60,407 nt of DNA from UBA9732 sp963621975 (GTDB lineage: Bacteria > Spirochaetota > Spirochaetia > Sphaerochaetales > Sphaerochaetaceae): NCBI GenBank assembly GCA_963621975.1, contig CAVFGI010000008.1, positions 1 to 60,407 on the forward strand, in the 5' to 3' direction. The translations under genes were made by a program, and so were the position numbers. This document shows, piece by piece, positions 42,204 through 51,354 of the stretch. Under the pieces are notes generated by a model. It did no database searches. It was not told the DNA's origin and worked only from the letters and a program-made list of their open reading frames with translations. Every line of letters begins with the position of its first letter. Position 1 is the first letter of the stretch.

Positions 42204-43676
42204 TTATATGTCTAAAACTTCAAGTACGTAGTCTATAATTTTATCTTTATCAATTACCTGATTATGAAGAACCGGTTTATTTTGAAGCGAACTTAGATTC
42301 TTTGGTACTGTAATACCAGTTTTATTCTGTATAGCTTCAATTTGTTTGTATTCGTCACCTTCAAACGGTAGGTTAAGAGCTTTTGAAACTGCAGCAGGGA
42401 ATTTGTAAGGTGATGCAGTAGAAAGAACAACAACCGGAATCTCTTTGCCAAAATCCTTTTTATAATCTTTAGCAACCTTCATTCCAACAGCAGTGTGAGG
42501 ATCGCAAAGGTAACCACTTTCATTATAAGTACTTCTAATAGTTTCAATTGTTTCATCTTCAGTGCAACAATACGCTTTAAAAGTCTGTTGAATAGTATCT
42601 AAAACATCACTATCTACTTTGAAATAACCCTGTTCTTTTAGTTCTTTCATCCATGATGCAACCTTGTTTGAATTGCAATTACAAGCTAAGAACAAAAGTC
42701 TTTCAAGGTTTGAAGAAACCAAAATATCCATAGAAGGCGAACTTGTTTTGTAAAAAGGTCTGCGTTTGTCATACATACCAGAGGTCAAAAAATCTGTTAG
42801 AACCTTGTTTTCGTTAGATGCACATACAAGATGTCTAATTGGAAGTCCCATTAGTTTTGCAAAATAACCAGCAAGAATATCTCCAAAATTGCCAGAGGGC
42901 ACAACAAAATCAATCAAAGCACCCATGTTTATGCGTTTTCTTGTAACTAAATGGGAATAAGCCTTGAAATAATACACCACCTGAGGAGCTAAACGCCCAA
43001 TATTAATTGAATTTGCAGATGACAAACTCTTATTCGTACTCTTTAACTGAGCAAGCTTATTAATTTTCTCAAAAGCCATCTTAACTGCACTTTGACAGTC
43101 ATCAAAATTTCCTCTAACGGCGCATACATTCACATTCTTTCCTTCCTGTGTCTCCATTTGAGCCTTCTGAATTGGTGAAACGCCACCATCAGGATAAAAA
43201 ACAATAATGCGTGTCCCTTCAACATCTCGGAAACCTTCCATGGCAGCTTTTCCCGTATCTCCTGATGTTGCCGTCAAAATGATGGTCTCTTCTTTGCTTT
43301 TGGTCTGTTTTTTTGCTGCAGTAATCAGCTGTGGGAGCATTGATAGCGCCACATCTTTAAAGGCCGATGTTGGGCCTCTAAAGAGCTCCAGAATGTAATC
43401 TTCTCCAACTTGAACTACTGGAGTAAGGTCTTCAGTCTCAAATTTATTGTCATATGCTTTTTTAACCAAATCTCCCATGTCTTGAAAATCTGGCAGTAGG
43501 TGAGACAGAATCTTCTGGGCCATATCAAGGGTTGAAAGGCCAATCATAGACTTCCAATCGAACACTTGCGAGAGGATTTCTGGGGAAACAAATAAACCCC
43601 CATCAGGGGACATTCCTTGTAAAACAGCCTGAAGAGAATTGCAACAATAATCGCTTCTTGTACTTCTATAATCCAT
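42204..43676 (-). CDS. thrC: Threonine synthase
   Basis: A 490-residue PLP enzyme making threonine from O-phosphohomoserine. It begins MDYRSTRSDY, has the PLP lysine K107 in GPTSAFKDVAL, the phosphate loop TATSGDTGKAAMEGF and VPSGNFGDILAGYFAK, the layout of the long (about 480-residue) form. GGAG precedes the ATG. Co-transcribed with thrH downstream and preceded by the ACT-domain gene, 23 bases away on the same strand. Confidence 0.94.
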   Translation of the reverse strand: MDYRSTRSDYCCNSLQAVLQGMSPDGGLFVSPEILSQVFDWKSMIGLSTLDMAQKILSHLLPDFQDMGDLVKKAYDNKFETEDLTPVVQVGEDYILELFRGPTSAFKDVALSMLPQLITAAKKQTKSKEETIILTATSGDTGKAAMEGFRDVEGTRIIVFYPDGGVSPIQKAQMETQEGKNVNVCAVRGNFDDCQSAVKMAFEKINKLAQLKSTNKSLSSANSINIGRLAPQVVYYFKAYSHLVTRKRINMGALIDFVVPSGNFGDILAGYFAKLMGLPIRHLVCASNENKVLTDFLTSGMYDKRRPFYKTSSPSMDILVSSNLERLLFLACNCNSNKVASWMKELKEQGYFKVDSDVLDTIQQTFKAYCCTEDETIETIRSTYNESGYLCDPHTAVGMKVAKDYKKDFGKEIPVVVLSTASPYKFPAAVSKALNLPFEGDEYKQIEAIQNKTGITVPKNLSSLQNKPVLHNQVIDKDKIIDYVLEVLDI

Positions 43677-43699
43677 AAAACAATATTCTCCTAATTTGC

Positions 43700-44182
43700 T
43701 TAATCAACAGCAATTAACTTAATGTTTTCCACTCCCAAGGACTCTTCTAGTTCCTTTAATAATTTGTTAATTGGAGTGAGCATTTCACTAATGTCTAATG
43801 TAATAGTTACGCTTGCCTTACCCCTAATTGGAAGACTTTGTGTTATTGTAAGTACGCTTGCACCATTTTCAGAAATTTTTGATAGTACAGCACTTAGAAT
43901 TCCAGTCTCATGGTATAGCAACATGGAAATCACAGCCTTTCTGCCATCCGATATTTTTGTAGGCTCAAGAATGAAATCTTTATACTTATAATAGGTACTT
44001 CTTGAAATTCCTACCATTTTAGTTGCCTGCATAACGTTTGAAGCAGTTCCATCCTCAAGCATATGTTTTGCCTTGAGCACTGCCTCAAAGTAATCCGGCA
44101 GAATGCTCTTATGGACAATCAAGTAATTTTCAAGCACTTTTTCTCTCCCGTGGGTTGTCAATTTACTTTTGGTATGATACAT
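43700..44182 (-). CDS. ACT-domain protein with helix-turn-helix, PheB-like
   Basis: A 160-residue protein. The N-terminal half has a helix-turn-helix-like segment (ASNVMQATKMVGISRSTYYKYKD, about 50-72); the C-terminal half is an ACT domain (ISMLLYHETGILSAVLSKISENGASVLTI) of the type that binds amino acids. It resembles the PheB/UPF0735 group. It is first in the unit with thrC and thrH and divergent from hom, so an amino-acid-responsive regulator of threonine synthesis is likely (inference). I start it at ATG 44182; the frame could begin three codons earlier at a TTG that overlaps GGGG. Confidence 0.8.
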   Translation of the reverse strand: MYHTKSKLTTHGREKVLENYLIVHKSILPDYFEAVLKAKHMLEDGTASNVMQATKMVGISRSTYYKYKDFILEPTKISDGRKAVISMLLYHETGILSAVLSKISENGASVLTITQSLPIRGKASVTITLDISEMLTPINKLLKELEESLGVENIKLIAVD

Positions 44183-44202
44183 TGTCCCCAATAAAAAGAC
44201 AA
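44182..44202. promoter_or_regulatory. Inverted repeat in the ACT-regulator/hom divergent region
   Basis: TTGTC-N11-GACAA spans almost half of the 49-base gap between the two divergent start codons. Its position over both promoters suits autoregulation and hom control by the ACT/HTH protein. The 5-bp arms are short, so chance cannot be excluded. Confidence 0.35.
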
Positions 44203-44231
44203 GTGTTTTTAGAATACGGACTGAGGTATAG

Positions 44232-45410
44232 ATGAAAATATCGATATTAGGCTACGGAGTTGTAGGAAAGGGCGTTCATGAAATGCTGCAAGCCTGTCCT
44301 GAGCACGTGGTTTGTTCTGTTTTAGTCAGACAGGGAAAGGCTGATCCCCAAAAGAAGTGGATGGTGGATTCCATTGAAAACATTTTAAATGACCCATCTG
44401 ATGTTGTTATTGAATGCATTGGTGGAATTGAGACTGCATTTGAGTATACATTGCGTTGTTTAGAGGCAGGAAAAAGCATTATTACTTCAAACAAGGCATT
44501 AGTTGCTTCACACGGTATAGAACTCCTACATAAGGCAACTAGCAAAAATCTTTCTTTTTTGTTTAGTGCCGCTTGTGGTGGAGCAATTCCAATTTTGCAA
44601 AATATTTACACCGCAAGGCAAACAGATTTTATTCTCAATGCCGGTGGAATTCTAAATGGCACAACAAATTACATGTTAGATTCAATGGATAGGTTTTCTC
44701 TTTCTTTTGAGGATGCTCTTGAGAGCGCAAAGTCTTTAGGTTATGCAGAAGCGGACCCTACAGCAGACCTTTCAGGGCTTGATACTCTTAGAAAAATCAT
44801 GCTTATTGGCATGGTTGCTTACGATGTCCTTCCAGTGGAGGGATGCAATATTGAAGGTATTCAAAACATCTGTGTCGCTGATTTTAACTTTGCAAAAGCT
44901 CATGAATGTACTTTTAGGCTCGTGGGCAAAACGGGATTGGATAAACATGGAAGACTTTATGCATATGTAGAGCCGGTTATGTGCAAGAAATCTGACTCAT
45001 TTGCTGGAGTTCTTGTTAATAATAATTTGGCCTTTTACACAGGAAAGAATTCAGGATATATGACATTTGGAGGACAGGGTGCTGGAAGATATCCAACCGC
45101 ATCAGCTGTCCTTAGAGATGTTTCTTCTGTTGAAAGAGGACAAAAGCAAATGCTTCAGTCTAGTTGCAAGACTGGCATGGTCTTTAATGATTCAAAAGAA
45201 TGTGAACACAATTATATTGTTAGATGTAATAAAGAAATAACAAAACTCTTTGACCCGTTGCTTCAATATAGAATTATCGCAAAAGATAGGGACTTTGATT
45301 ATCTCTATACAGATAAAATTGGTGTAAAAAGAATGCACGAGAGTGTAGCTAACTTCAGAGAAAAGGGTGAGAAGCTGTTTTTTGCTGAATGTGATGAGGT
45401 GAATTTATGA
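44232..45410 (+). CDS. hom: Homoserine dehydrogenase
   Basis: A 392-residue NAD(P)-dependent enzyme reducing aspartate semialdehyde to homoserine. The dinucleotide motif is GYGVVGKGV at the N-terminus; later come TSNKALVASHG, FLFSAACGGAIPIL and the catalytic GGILNGTTNYMLDSM and ADPTADLSGLDTLRK segments. The C-terminal extension lacks a clear ACT domain. CTGAGG precedes the ATG. Overlaps lysC by ATGA, forming hom-lysC-asd. Confidence 0.94.
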   Translation: MKISILGYGVVGKGVHEMLQACPEHVVCSVLVRQGKADPQKKWMVDSIENILNDPSDVVIECIGGIETAFEYTLRCLEAGKSIITSNKALVASHGIELLHKATSKNLSFLFSAACGGAIPILQNIYTARQTDFILNAGGILNGTTNYMLDSMDRFSLSFEDALESAKSLGYAEADPTADLSGLDTLRKIMLIGMVAYDVLPVEGCNIEGIQNICVADFNFAKAHECTFRLVGKTGLDKHGRLYAYVEPVMCKKSDSFAGVLVNNNLAFYTGKNSGYMTFGGQGAGRYPTASAVLRDVSSVERGQKQMLQSSCKTGMVFNDSKECEHNYIVRCNKEITKLFDPLLQYRIIAKDRDFDYLYTDKIGVKRMHESVANFREKGEKLFFAECDEVNL

Positions 45411-46723
45411 TTAAAGTGGCAAAGTTTGGTGGCTCCTCAGTGGCCAGCGCTAAACAGTTTAGTAAAGTTAAAAATATCGTTCTATCTGACCCGGCTAGAC
45501 GTATTGTGGTTATCTCTGCGGCAGGAAAGCGCAACCCCAATGACCATAAGTTGACAGATTTACTGTATCTATGCCATGCGCATCTGACTTATGGTGTTTC
45601 CTGTGACGATATCTTTGACAAAATATGTGAACGCTTTATTGAGATTAGAGATGAATTAAGTCTGACATACAAGATTGAAGATGACTTGGATGCATTGCGT
45701 GCAAGACTTAATAAAGATATGTCTGTTGATGAGTTAGTATCTCGTGGAGAATATTTGACATCTCGTCTTATGGCCGAGTACTTGGGTTATACTTTCTTGG
45801 ATGCGGCGGATTGCATTTTCATGGAGTATGATGGCTCATTTATTGCCTCAAAGATTGCAAATGCGGTTAAAGATGCACTTGAAAAATCAAAAGGACTTGT
45901 GATTCCAGGTTTTTATGGCTCATTGCCATCTGGAAAAATAAGGATTATGAGTCGTGGTGGTAGTGATATTACAGGTGCTTTGGTGGCAGCGGGGTGCAAT
46001 GCAGACCTCTATGAGAACTGGACCGATGTCTCTGGAATCCTCATGGCTGATCCCAGAATTGTTGCAAATCCAAGTCCAATTGCACAAATAACTTATGCAG
46101 AGTTAAGAGAATTGGCATATATGGGAGCGTCTGTCTTACATGAGGATTCAATTGCACCAGTTAAGGACCTAGGAATTGCTCTTAACATTAGAAACACCAA
46201 TGAGCCAGACCATCCAGGAACTATGATTGTGGATAAAGTAGATGAAAACAATCTCGAACATGATAGGTTTATAACTGGAATAGCAGGCAAGAAGAATTTT
46301 GTTATTCTCACAGTGACAAAGAGAATGCATGGAACAAACGAAACATTAAGAAAAGTTTTAGAAATTCTTGACCATTACAAGGTCCATGCAGAACACATCA
46401 CAATGGGAATTGATCAATTTGCACTGGTCTTACAGCAATCTAGTTTGGAAGATAGAATCTACGACATTGTTAGTGAAATTAAGAAACAGTGCAATCCGCA
46501 AGAGGTTGAGGTTCAAGATAATATTGCGCTGGTTGCAGCTGTTGGCAGAAAGATGATTTTCCGCCCAGGAATTTCAGGAAAAGTTTTTAATGCTCTTGGA
46601 AATGAGGGCATCAATATTAGAACAATTGCGCAAGGTTCAGATGAGCTTGCAATTATTGTTGGTGTTGATAACAGTCAGTTTGAAAATACAGTAAGAGTTT
46701 TGTATCAGGGTTTTGCCGGTTGA
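45407..46723 (+). CDS. lysC: Aspartate kinase
   Basis: A 438-residue enzyme making aspartyl phosphate, the first step to lysine, threonine and methionine. It opens with KFGGSSVASAKQF, contains SRGGSDITGALVAAG and the nucleotide-site ENWTDVSGI, and ends in two ACT-like regulatory repeats (VILTVTKRMHGTNETLRK and ALVAAVGRKMIFRPGISGKVFNALG), so feedback inhibition is likely. Translation is coupled to hom. Confidence 0.95.
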   Translation: MIKVAKFGGSSVASAKQFSKVKNIVLSDPARRIVVISAAGKRNPNDHKLTDLLYLCHAHLTYGVSCDDIFDKICERFIEIRDELSLTYKIEDDLDALRARLNKDMSVDELVSRGEYLTSRLMAEYLGYTFLDAADCIFMEYDGSFIASKIANAVKDALEKSKGLVIPGFYGSLPSGKIRIMSRGGSDITGALVAAGCNADLYENWTDVSGILMADPRIVANPSPIAQITYAELRELAYMGASVLHEDSIAPVKDLGIALNIRNTNEPDHPGTMIVDKVDENNLEHDRFITGIAGKKNFVILTVTKRMHGTNETLRKVLEILDHYKVHAEHITMGIDQFALVLQQSSLEDRIYDIVSEIKKQCNPQEVEVQDNIALVAAVGRKMIFRPGISGKVFNALGNEGINIRTIAQGSDELAIIVGVDNSQFENTVRVLYQGFAG

Positions 46724-46751
46724 TTTTTATTTAGAGCTTTTGGAGGAGAAT

Positions 46752-47774
46752 ATGAAAGAATTTAATATTGCAGTTTTGGGTGCCACTGGTGCCGTTGGAA
46801 AAGAGATGATTAAGGTTCTTCAGGAGTACAAGATTCCAGTAAAGAAACTTCTTCCTCTTGCAAGTGCCAGAAGTGCCGGTTCAAAGATTTTATTTAATGG
46901 AAAAGAGGTTGAAATTCAAGAAGCCTCAAATAACAGTTTTGAAGGGATGGATTTTGTCCTTGGAGCCGTTGAAAACGATATGTCTAAAAAATTTGCTCCC
47001 GCAATTGTAAAATCCGGCGCTGTCTATATTGATAATAGTTCTGCATTTAGAATGGATCCTAATGTTCCTTTAATAGTTCCAGAAATCAATGGAGAAGAGG
47101 CTTTCAAAAATAACGGTATTATTGCAAATCCAAACTGCTCAACAATAATTACTTTAATCGCTGTAGCACCGCTTGCTAAGATTTCTCCAATTGAAACAAT
47201 GATTGCTTGTACATATCAAGCAGTTTCCGGAGCAGGGCAGGGCGGTTTTGATGAATTAGTTGGTCAACTGAATGACATCCATGATAATAAGCCAATTACA
47301 AAGAAAGTTTTTCCACATCAAATTGCAATGAACGTAATTCCTTTTATTGGTAGCGAGAAAGAAAATCTTTATACAACAGAAGAAATGAAAATGCAAAATG
47401 AAGGCAGAAAAATCCTAGGACTTCCAGATTTGAAAGTCACATGTACTTGCGTGAGAGTTCCTGTTATGAGGTCTCATTCAATAGCCGCTACTATAAGAAC
47501 CAAGCGAAAAATTACTGTAGAAGAGGCAAATAAGGCTATTAATTCCTTTCCTGGCTGCCGTCTTATAGAAGATTATGAAGGCAGAAATTATCCAACACCT
47601 TTAGATACAACGGACCAAGATCTTGTATGGGTAGGAAGGGTCCGAGAAGATCTTACAGATGACAAAGGGCTTACTCTTTGGTGTTGTGGAGACCAAGTCA
47701 GAAAAGGTGCAGCAAGCAATGCTGTCCAAATTTTAAAACTTCTAGCAGAAAAAAGGGGCGCAACCTGTAATTAG
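46752..47774 (+). CDS. asd: Aspartate-semialdehyde dehydrogenase
   Basis: A 340-residue enzyme reducing aspartyl phosphate. NADP-binding GATGAVGKEM (10-19), the catalytic C129 in ANPNCSTI, and the TYQAVSGAGQGG and RVPVMRSHS segments are clear. Start ATG 46752 follows GGAGGAG by 5 bases; a longer in-frame start inside lysC is unlikely. A terminator overlaps the stop codon and ends the operon. Confidence 0.95.
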   Translation: MKEFNIAVLGATGAVGKEMIKVLQEYKIPVKKLLPLASARSAGSKILFNGKEVEIQEASNNSFEGMDFVLGAVENDMSKKFAPAIVKSGAVYIDNSSAFRMDPNVPLIVPEINGEEAFKNNGIIANPNCSTIITLIAVAPLAKISPIETMIACTYQAVSGAGQGGFDELVGQLNDIHDNKPITKKVFPHQIAMNVIPFIGSEKENLYTTEEMKMQNEGRKILGLPDLKVTCTCVRVPVMRSHSIAATIRTKRKITVEEANKAINSFPGCRLIEDYEGRNYPTPLDTTDQDLVWVGRVREDLTDDKGLTLWCCGDQVRKGAASNAVQILKLLAEKRGATCN

Positions 47775-47787
47775 GTTGCACCCTTTT
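47755..47787 (+). terminator. Intrinsic terminator of hom-lysC-asd, overlapping a TTTTGCAAAA palindrome
   Basis: GGGGCGCAACCT pairs with AGGTTGCACCC and is followed by TTTT. The asd stop lies in the loop. The T-run is also the first half of a TTTTGCAAAAACC element (47784-47796), linking this terminator to the recurrent palindrome family. Confidence 0.8.
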
Positions 47788-47814
47788 GCAAAAACCTTTT
47801 AGCTTAATTGTAGA

Positions 47815-49443
47815 CTAGCTTAAGTTTCCTAAAGTAATTAACTTTCCGCTAATAGCGTCAAAGAGCATTATTCTGTCTGTATTGATTGCAAAGTTAACCT
47901 TAGAACCAATTTGGAATCTAGAATTACCAAAGATGACACCAGTTAAGAGGAAATCATCAATATTAATTTTGATTGTTGATTCCATACCAGTAGGCATAGC
48001 GCCAAAAATTTCGCCAGAGATAGAGCCATTTTCAACAATATCAATACACTCTGGTCTCACGCCAATGACAAAACTCTGTTTATCTATGCGAGGAATTTCA
48101 TCTTGAAGTTCTGTCTCATCCACCTTGGCAATGTGATAATTAAAATACTCATCCTTATTTGACTTTTCTACATAGCCATGATGAGACATTTTCTCTTTTT
48201 CTTGTGTCTCAAATGCAAGCTTTTGCTCATCACGGTTCTTATACCATGCATCAAAATCAAAGGCTTTAGCTGGTTTAAACGTAAAATCTCTTCCATTTAA
48301 CATCTTCAAGCTAACGCTACCATCTTCCTTAATTTGTCCCTGCGCATCAATAAAGTTCACAGATGGATTTCCTACAAAATCTGCAACAAACAAGTTATTT
48401 GGCATATTATAGACATCCAAAGGAGGGTCATACTGCTGTAGTACTCCATTATTCATCAAGCAAATTCTCGTAGCCAGCGTCATAGCTTCCATTTGATCGT
48501 GCGTGACATAAACAAATGTACTACCAGTATTTACATGCAATCTCTGTAGCTCATATCTCATCTCGAGTCTGAGCTTTGCATCCAAGTTAGATAGCGGTTC
48601 ATCCATAAACAAGACCGATGGTTCTGGTGCAAGAGTTCTTGCAATAGCAACTCTTTGCTGCTGACCTCCAGAAAGTTCTGCAGGGTATCTGTCCATGAAC
48701 ATTCCAATTTTTACAAGACGTGAAACCCTGCGAACAGAAAGGTCAATTTCCTCAGCAGTGAGCTTTCTCACACTCTTAACAACTTTTCCATCCTTTAGAA
48801 TATGAAACTCTGAATCAAGAGTTTGGCCTTCATTTGCAAGTGCAGCTTTGCGCTCTTCCAGTTTTTTCTTGGATTCATCTAACAAAGCACCCATTGCTGT
48901 GTCATCTTTTAGCGCAAGAAGTTTATCGGCTGTAAACTTTGAGATTATGTAAGTATCAATTAATCTGAGCTGAGCCTTTTTGATATCAAGTTTTCCACTC
49001 TTATCTTTAGATTCTTCAATATTTGTTTTTAGAGTTTCTTTGTCTTGAAGAATTTCAATAAGCTTGCTTGCTTCCTTAGCCTCAAAATCAAATTCTGGAA
49101 GTTCTTCCTTTATGTTCTTAAGACCAAAAGAAATATTCTGATAAACAGTCATGTTTGGCCATAGGGCATAGTTCTGGAATAAGAAACCAACCTTTCTTTT
49201 GTTTGGTGGAACATTAATTCCATTTGTGGAGTCAAAAACAACTCTATCACCAATAGAAATTTTTCCACTTGTAGGAGTTTCAAGACCAGCAATCATTCTA
49301 AGAGTTGTGGTTTTCCCACATCCTGATGGCCCCAAAAGGGTAACAAAGTCGTTGTCTTTAATAACAAGGTTCAAATCATCTACGGCGTAGAATTTTCCCC
49401 ATCTTTTTGTAACGTGTTCAAGTCTAATTTCAGGCATCATCAA
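47815..49443 (-). CDS. ABC importer ATP-binding protein with a large insertion
   Basis: A 542-residue ATPase; relatives of the UgpC/PotA/FbpC class are 350-380. Walker A is GPSGCGKT (38-45), Q-loop FLFQNYALWPNMTVYQNISFGLKN (87-110), signature LSGGQQQR (257-264), Walker B VLFMDEP (277-283), H-loop VTHDQMEA. Between FGLKN and DRYPAELSGG there are about 140 residues where relatives have about 26, so about 110 helical, charged residues are inserted into the helical subdomain. The C-terminal TOBE region is also enlarged (around 410-465). It is overlapped by ATGA with the permease gene and energises that importer. Confidence 0.9.
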   Translation of the reverse strand: MMMPEIRLEHVTKRWGKFYAVDDLNLVIKDNDFVTLLGPSGCGKTTTLRMIAGLETPTSGKISIGDRVVFDSTNGINVPPNKRKVGFLFQNYALWPNMTVYQNISFGLKNIKEELPEFDFEAKEASKLIEILQDKETLKTNIEESKDKSGKLDIKKAQLRLIDTYIISKFTADKLLALKDDTAMGALLDESKKKLEERKAALANEGQTLDSEFHILKDGKVVKSVRKLTAEEIDLSVRRVSRLVKIGMFMDRYPAELSGGQQQRVAIARTLAPEPSVLFMDEPLSNLDAKLRLEMRYELQRLHVNTGSTFVYVTHDQMEAMTLATRICLMNNGVLQQYDPPLDVYNMPNNLFVADFVGNPSVNFIDAQGQIKEDGSVSLKMLNGRDFTFKPAKAFDFDAWYKNRDEQKLAFETQEKEKMSHHGYVEKSNKDEYFNYHIAKVDETELQDEIPRIDKQSFVIGVRPECIDIVENGSISGEIFGAMPTGMESTIKINIDDFLLTGVIFGNSRFQIGSKVNFAINTDRIMLFDAISGKLITLGNLS

Positions 49444-51269
49444 CCTCCTATGCCGCTATCAAGGCTTGCGCCGGTAAGTTTATTAACTAATGTATTGAAA
49501 ACAAGAAGGGTAACAATAAGCAGTAAGTTGATACCACTTGAGAACGCATAAAGCCCCATCTCATCAAAATAAGCTAGTGTTGTAGAAAGCAAGAATCCTT
49601 GAGAACAGAGTAGCATGAACAAACTCAACTCTCTAAGACAAGTCATAAATGGAAGTAAGAAACCACTGATGATAGAAGTCTTTTGAATAGGAATAATGAT
49701 TCTTGTCATTCTCTTAATCCAAGGAATATCTTGAATAATTGCTGATTCCTCAATCTCTCCAGAAAGCTGGAGCATTGAGTTTAAGGCACTTCTTGAAGCA
49801 AACGGAATATACTTAACCGTACCAACAATAATCAATCCAGTATAAGTGTTAAACAGGTTTATCTTGCCAGAAGAGTATAAGACAAAGAAAGCCGCACCAA
49901 CAGCAATAGAAGGCATTAAATATGGTAGGAAGGCAATATTATTAACATAGTTGGCAAATTTGTTTCTTCTCTTCTTTGAAATTGCATAGCCTAGCATTGT
50001 TCCAATAGTACCAGCAATGAGACAACAAGAAAGAGAAACAAGCAAGGTTCCTTTGTAAGCACTCCAAATTGTTTTGTTATACAAGATACCTTTTTGTCCA
50101 TACATACCATTTTCCGTAATATTTTCACTGGTAATCCACCACTTCGTAGTGAGGTTTTTCGTATCTCCAGTGTATAGAAAACTATAGTCTCCTGGGTTTG
50201 GAAGGAACGTTTCAAAAGCAAAGGAAATAATTGGGAAAATACTAGTGAAGAATGTTGTGATGATAAGAATCACAGCAATAACGTATTTTCCAACTTTACC
50301 AAGACTGATTTTTGAAATCTGACCAGATTTACCAGTAACGGTGGTATAATTTTTTCTACTCTTCAAACTTGCTTGGTTCACAACCATGATTGCACCACCA
50401 AGAATCATCATGATAATAGCCAAGATACTAGATTCTCCCTTGTATCTAGCACTAAGAGTTATGTATCTAGTTGAAAGAGTTGAAAGCTTAAGGTAGTGAG
50501 GAACAGGATAACTACCCATAGCACCACCAAAAACCAAAAGAATTGTTGAAAGAATAGCCGGTTTAACCATAGGAAGAGTAATGCGGAACATTGTCTTCCA
50601 CTTTGGAGTATCAAGGATTGTAGCCGCTTCTTCCAAGTTCGAATCCATGTTTTTGAAAATTCCACCAATAAGAATATATGCAAAAGGAGCATAGTGCATT
50701 CCAAGAACAACAATACTTGGGAAAAGTCCTATGCACCACCATTTTGGCATGATTATTCCTAAGGTTGCTAGAAGTCCATTTGATGTCCCGGTAACAGCAT
50801 TTGAGTTAAAAAGATTCTGCCATACTACAGCTAGAGTCCATTGTGGCATGATGTAAGGGAAGATAAAAATAGAACTTAGGTACTTGCGGAAAGCAAGATT
50901 TGTTCTAGTAACCAAGAAAGCAAACAATCCTCCATAGAGAATTGCAAAAATACAAGATCCTATTGCTAGAATCAGGGTGTTTAAAAGAGGCAACCATAAA
51001 TTAGTCTTTGCTAGGTTGCTAGTAAAAAGATCCACATAGTTTACAAGCGTATAACCTGAAGCCCTACCTGTAAGGTGTTGGTCTATGGTTCCTACGTGGA
51101 TTGAAATTGTGTCTTTTAATATTGCTACAATAGGTGCAACAGTTGTTATTGTTAAAACCACACCCATAAGCACAAGAATTACATTCTCTGGTTTACTTAT
51201 GAATGTTTTAAACTTGTTCCACTTAATTGTGAAGGAAGACACTTCTTTTATTGTGGCAGTAGTGCGCAT
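49440..51269 (-). CDS. ABC importer permease, two fused transmembrane domains (iron/thiamine class)
   Basis: A 609-residue protein joining two binding-protein-dependent permease domains, as in FbpB/ThiP-type importers. Each half has an EAA-type loop for the ATPase: EEAATILDTPKWKTMFRITLP in the first and EESAIIQDIPWIKRMTRIIIP in the second. About 12 helices. The Shine-Dalgarno is weak (GGAAAC). It stands between the substrate-binding protein and the ATPase on the same strand. Substrate class (metal, thiamine, phosphonate or small organic) cannot be fixed. Confidence 0.9.
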   Translation of the reverse strand: MRTTATIKEVSSFTIKWNKFKTFISKPENVILVLMGVVLTITTVAPIVAILKDTISIHVGTIDQHLTGRASGYTLVNYVDLFTSNLAKTNLWLPLLNTLILAIGSCIFAILYGGLFAFLVTRTNLAFRKYLSSIFIFPYIMPQWTLAVVWQNLFNSNAVTGTSNGLLATLGIIMPKWWCIGLFPSIVVLGMHYAPFAYILIGGIFKNMDSNLEEAATILDTPKWKTMFRITLPMVKPAILSTILLVFGGAMGSYPVPHYLKLSTLSTRYITLSARYKGESSILAIIMMILGGAIMVVNQASLKSRKNYTTVTGKSGQISKISLGKVGKYVIAVILIITTFFTSIFPIISFAFETFLPNPGDYSFLYTGDTKNLTTKWWITSENITENGMYGQKGILYNKTIWSAYKGTLLVSLSCCLIAGTIGTMLGYAISKKRRNKFANYVNNIAFLPYLMPSIAVGAAFFVLYSSGKINLFNTYTGLIIVGTVKYIPFASRSALNSMLQLSGEIEESAIIQDIPWIKRMTRIIIPIQKTSIISGFLLPFMTCLRELSLFMLLCSQGFLLSTTLAYFDEMGLYAFSSGINLLLIVTLLVFNTLVNKLTGASLDSGIGG

Positions 51270-51293
51270 ATAAAAGTTTCCTTAATACATCGA

Positions 51294-51315
51294 GCCCCAG
51301 GGTTTCCCCCGGGGC
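51294..51315 (-). terminator. GC-rich hairpin between binding-protein and permease genes
   Basis: GCCCC/GGGGC pair with a further AGGG/CCCC inside. No T-run follows on the minus strand, so it is more likely a 3' stabilising or partial-termination hairpin that raises binding protein over permease, as is common in ABC operons. Confidence 0.6.
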
Positions 51316-51354
51316 AGTAATAGTGCTAAGCACCAATCAATAAATTAAAAACAA

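Noticed and set aside
43677..44231. Threonine/lysine riboswitch or T-box leader upstream of thrC or hom
   Set aside because: The gaps are only 23 and 49 bases, too short for a riboswitch or T-box, and no fold is seen.
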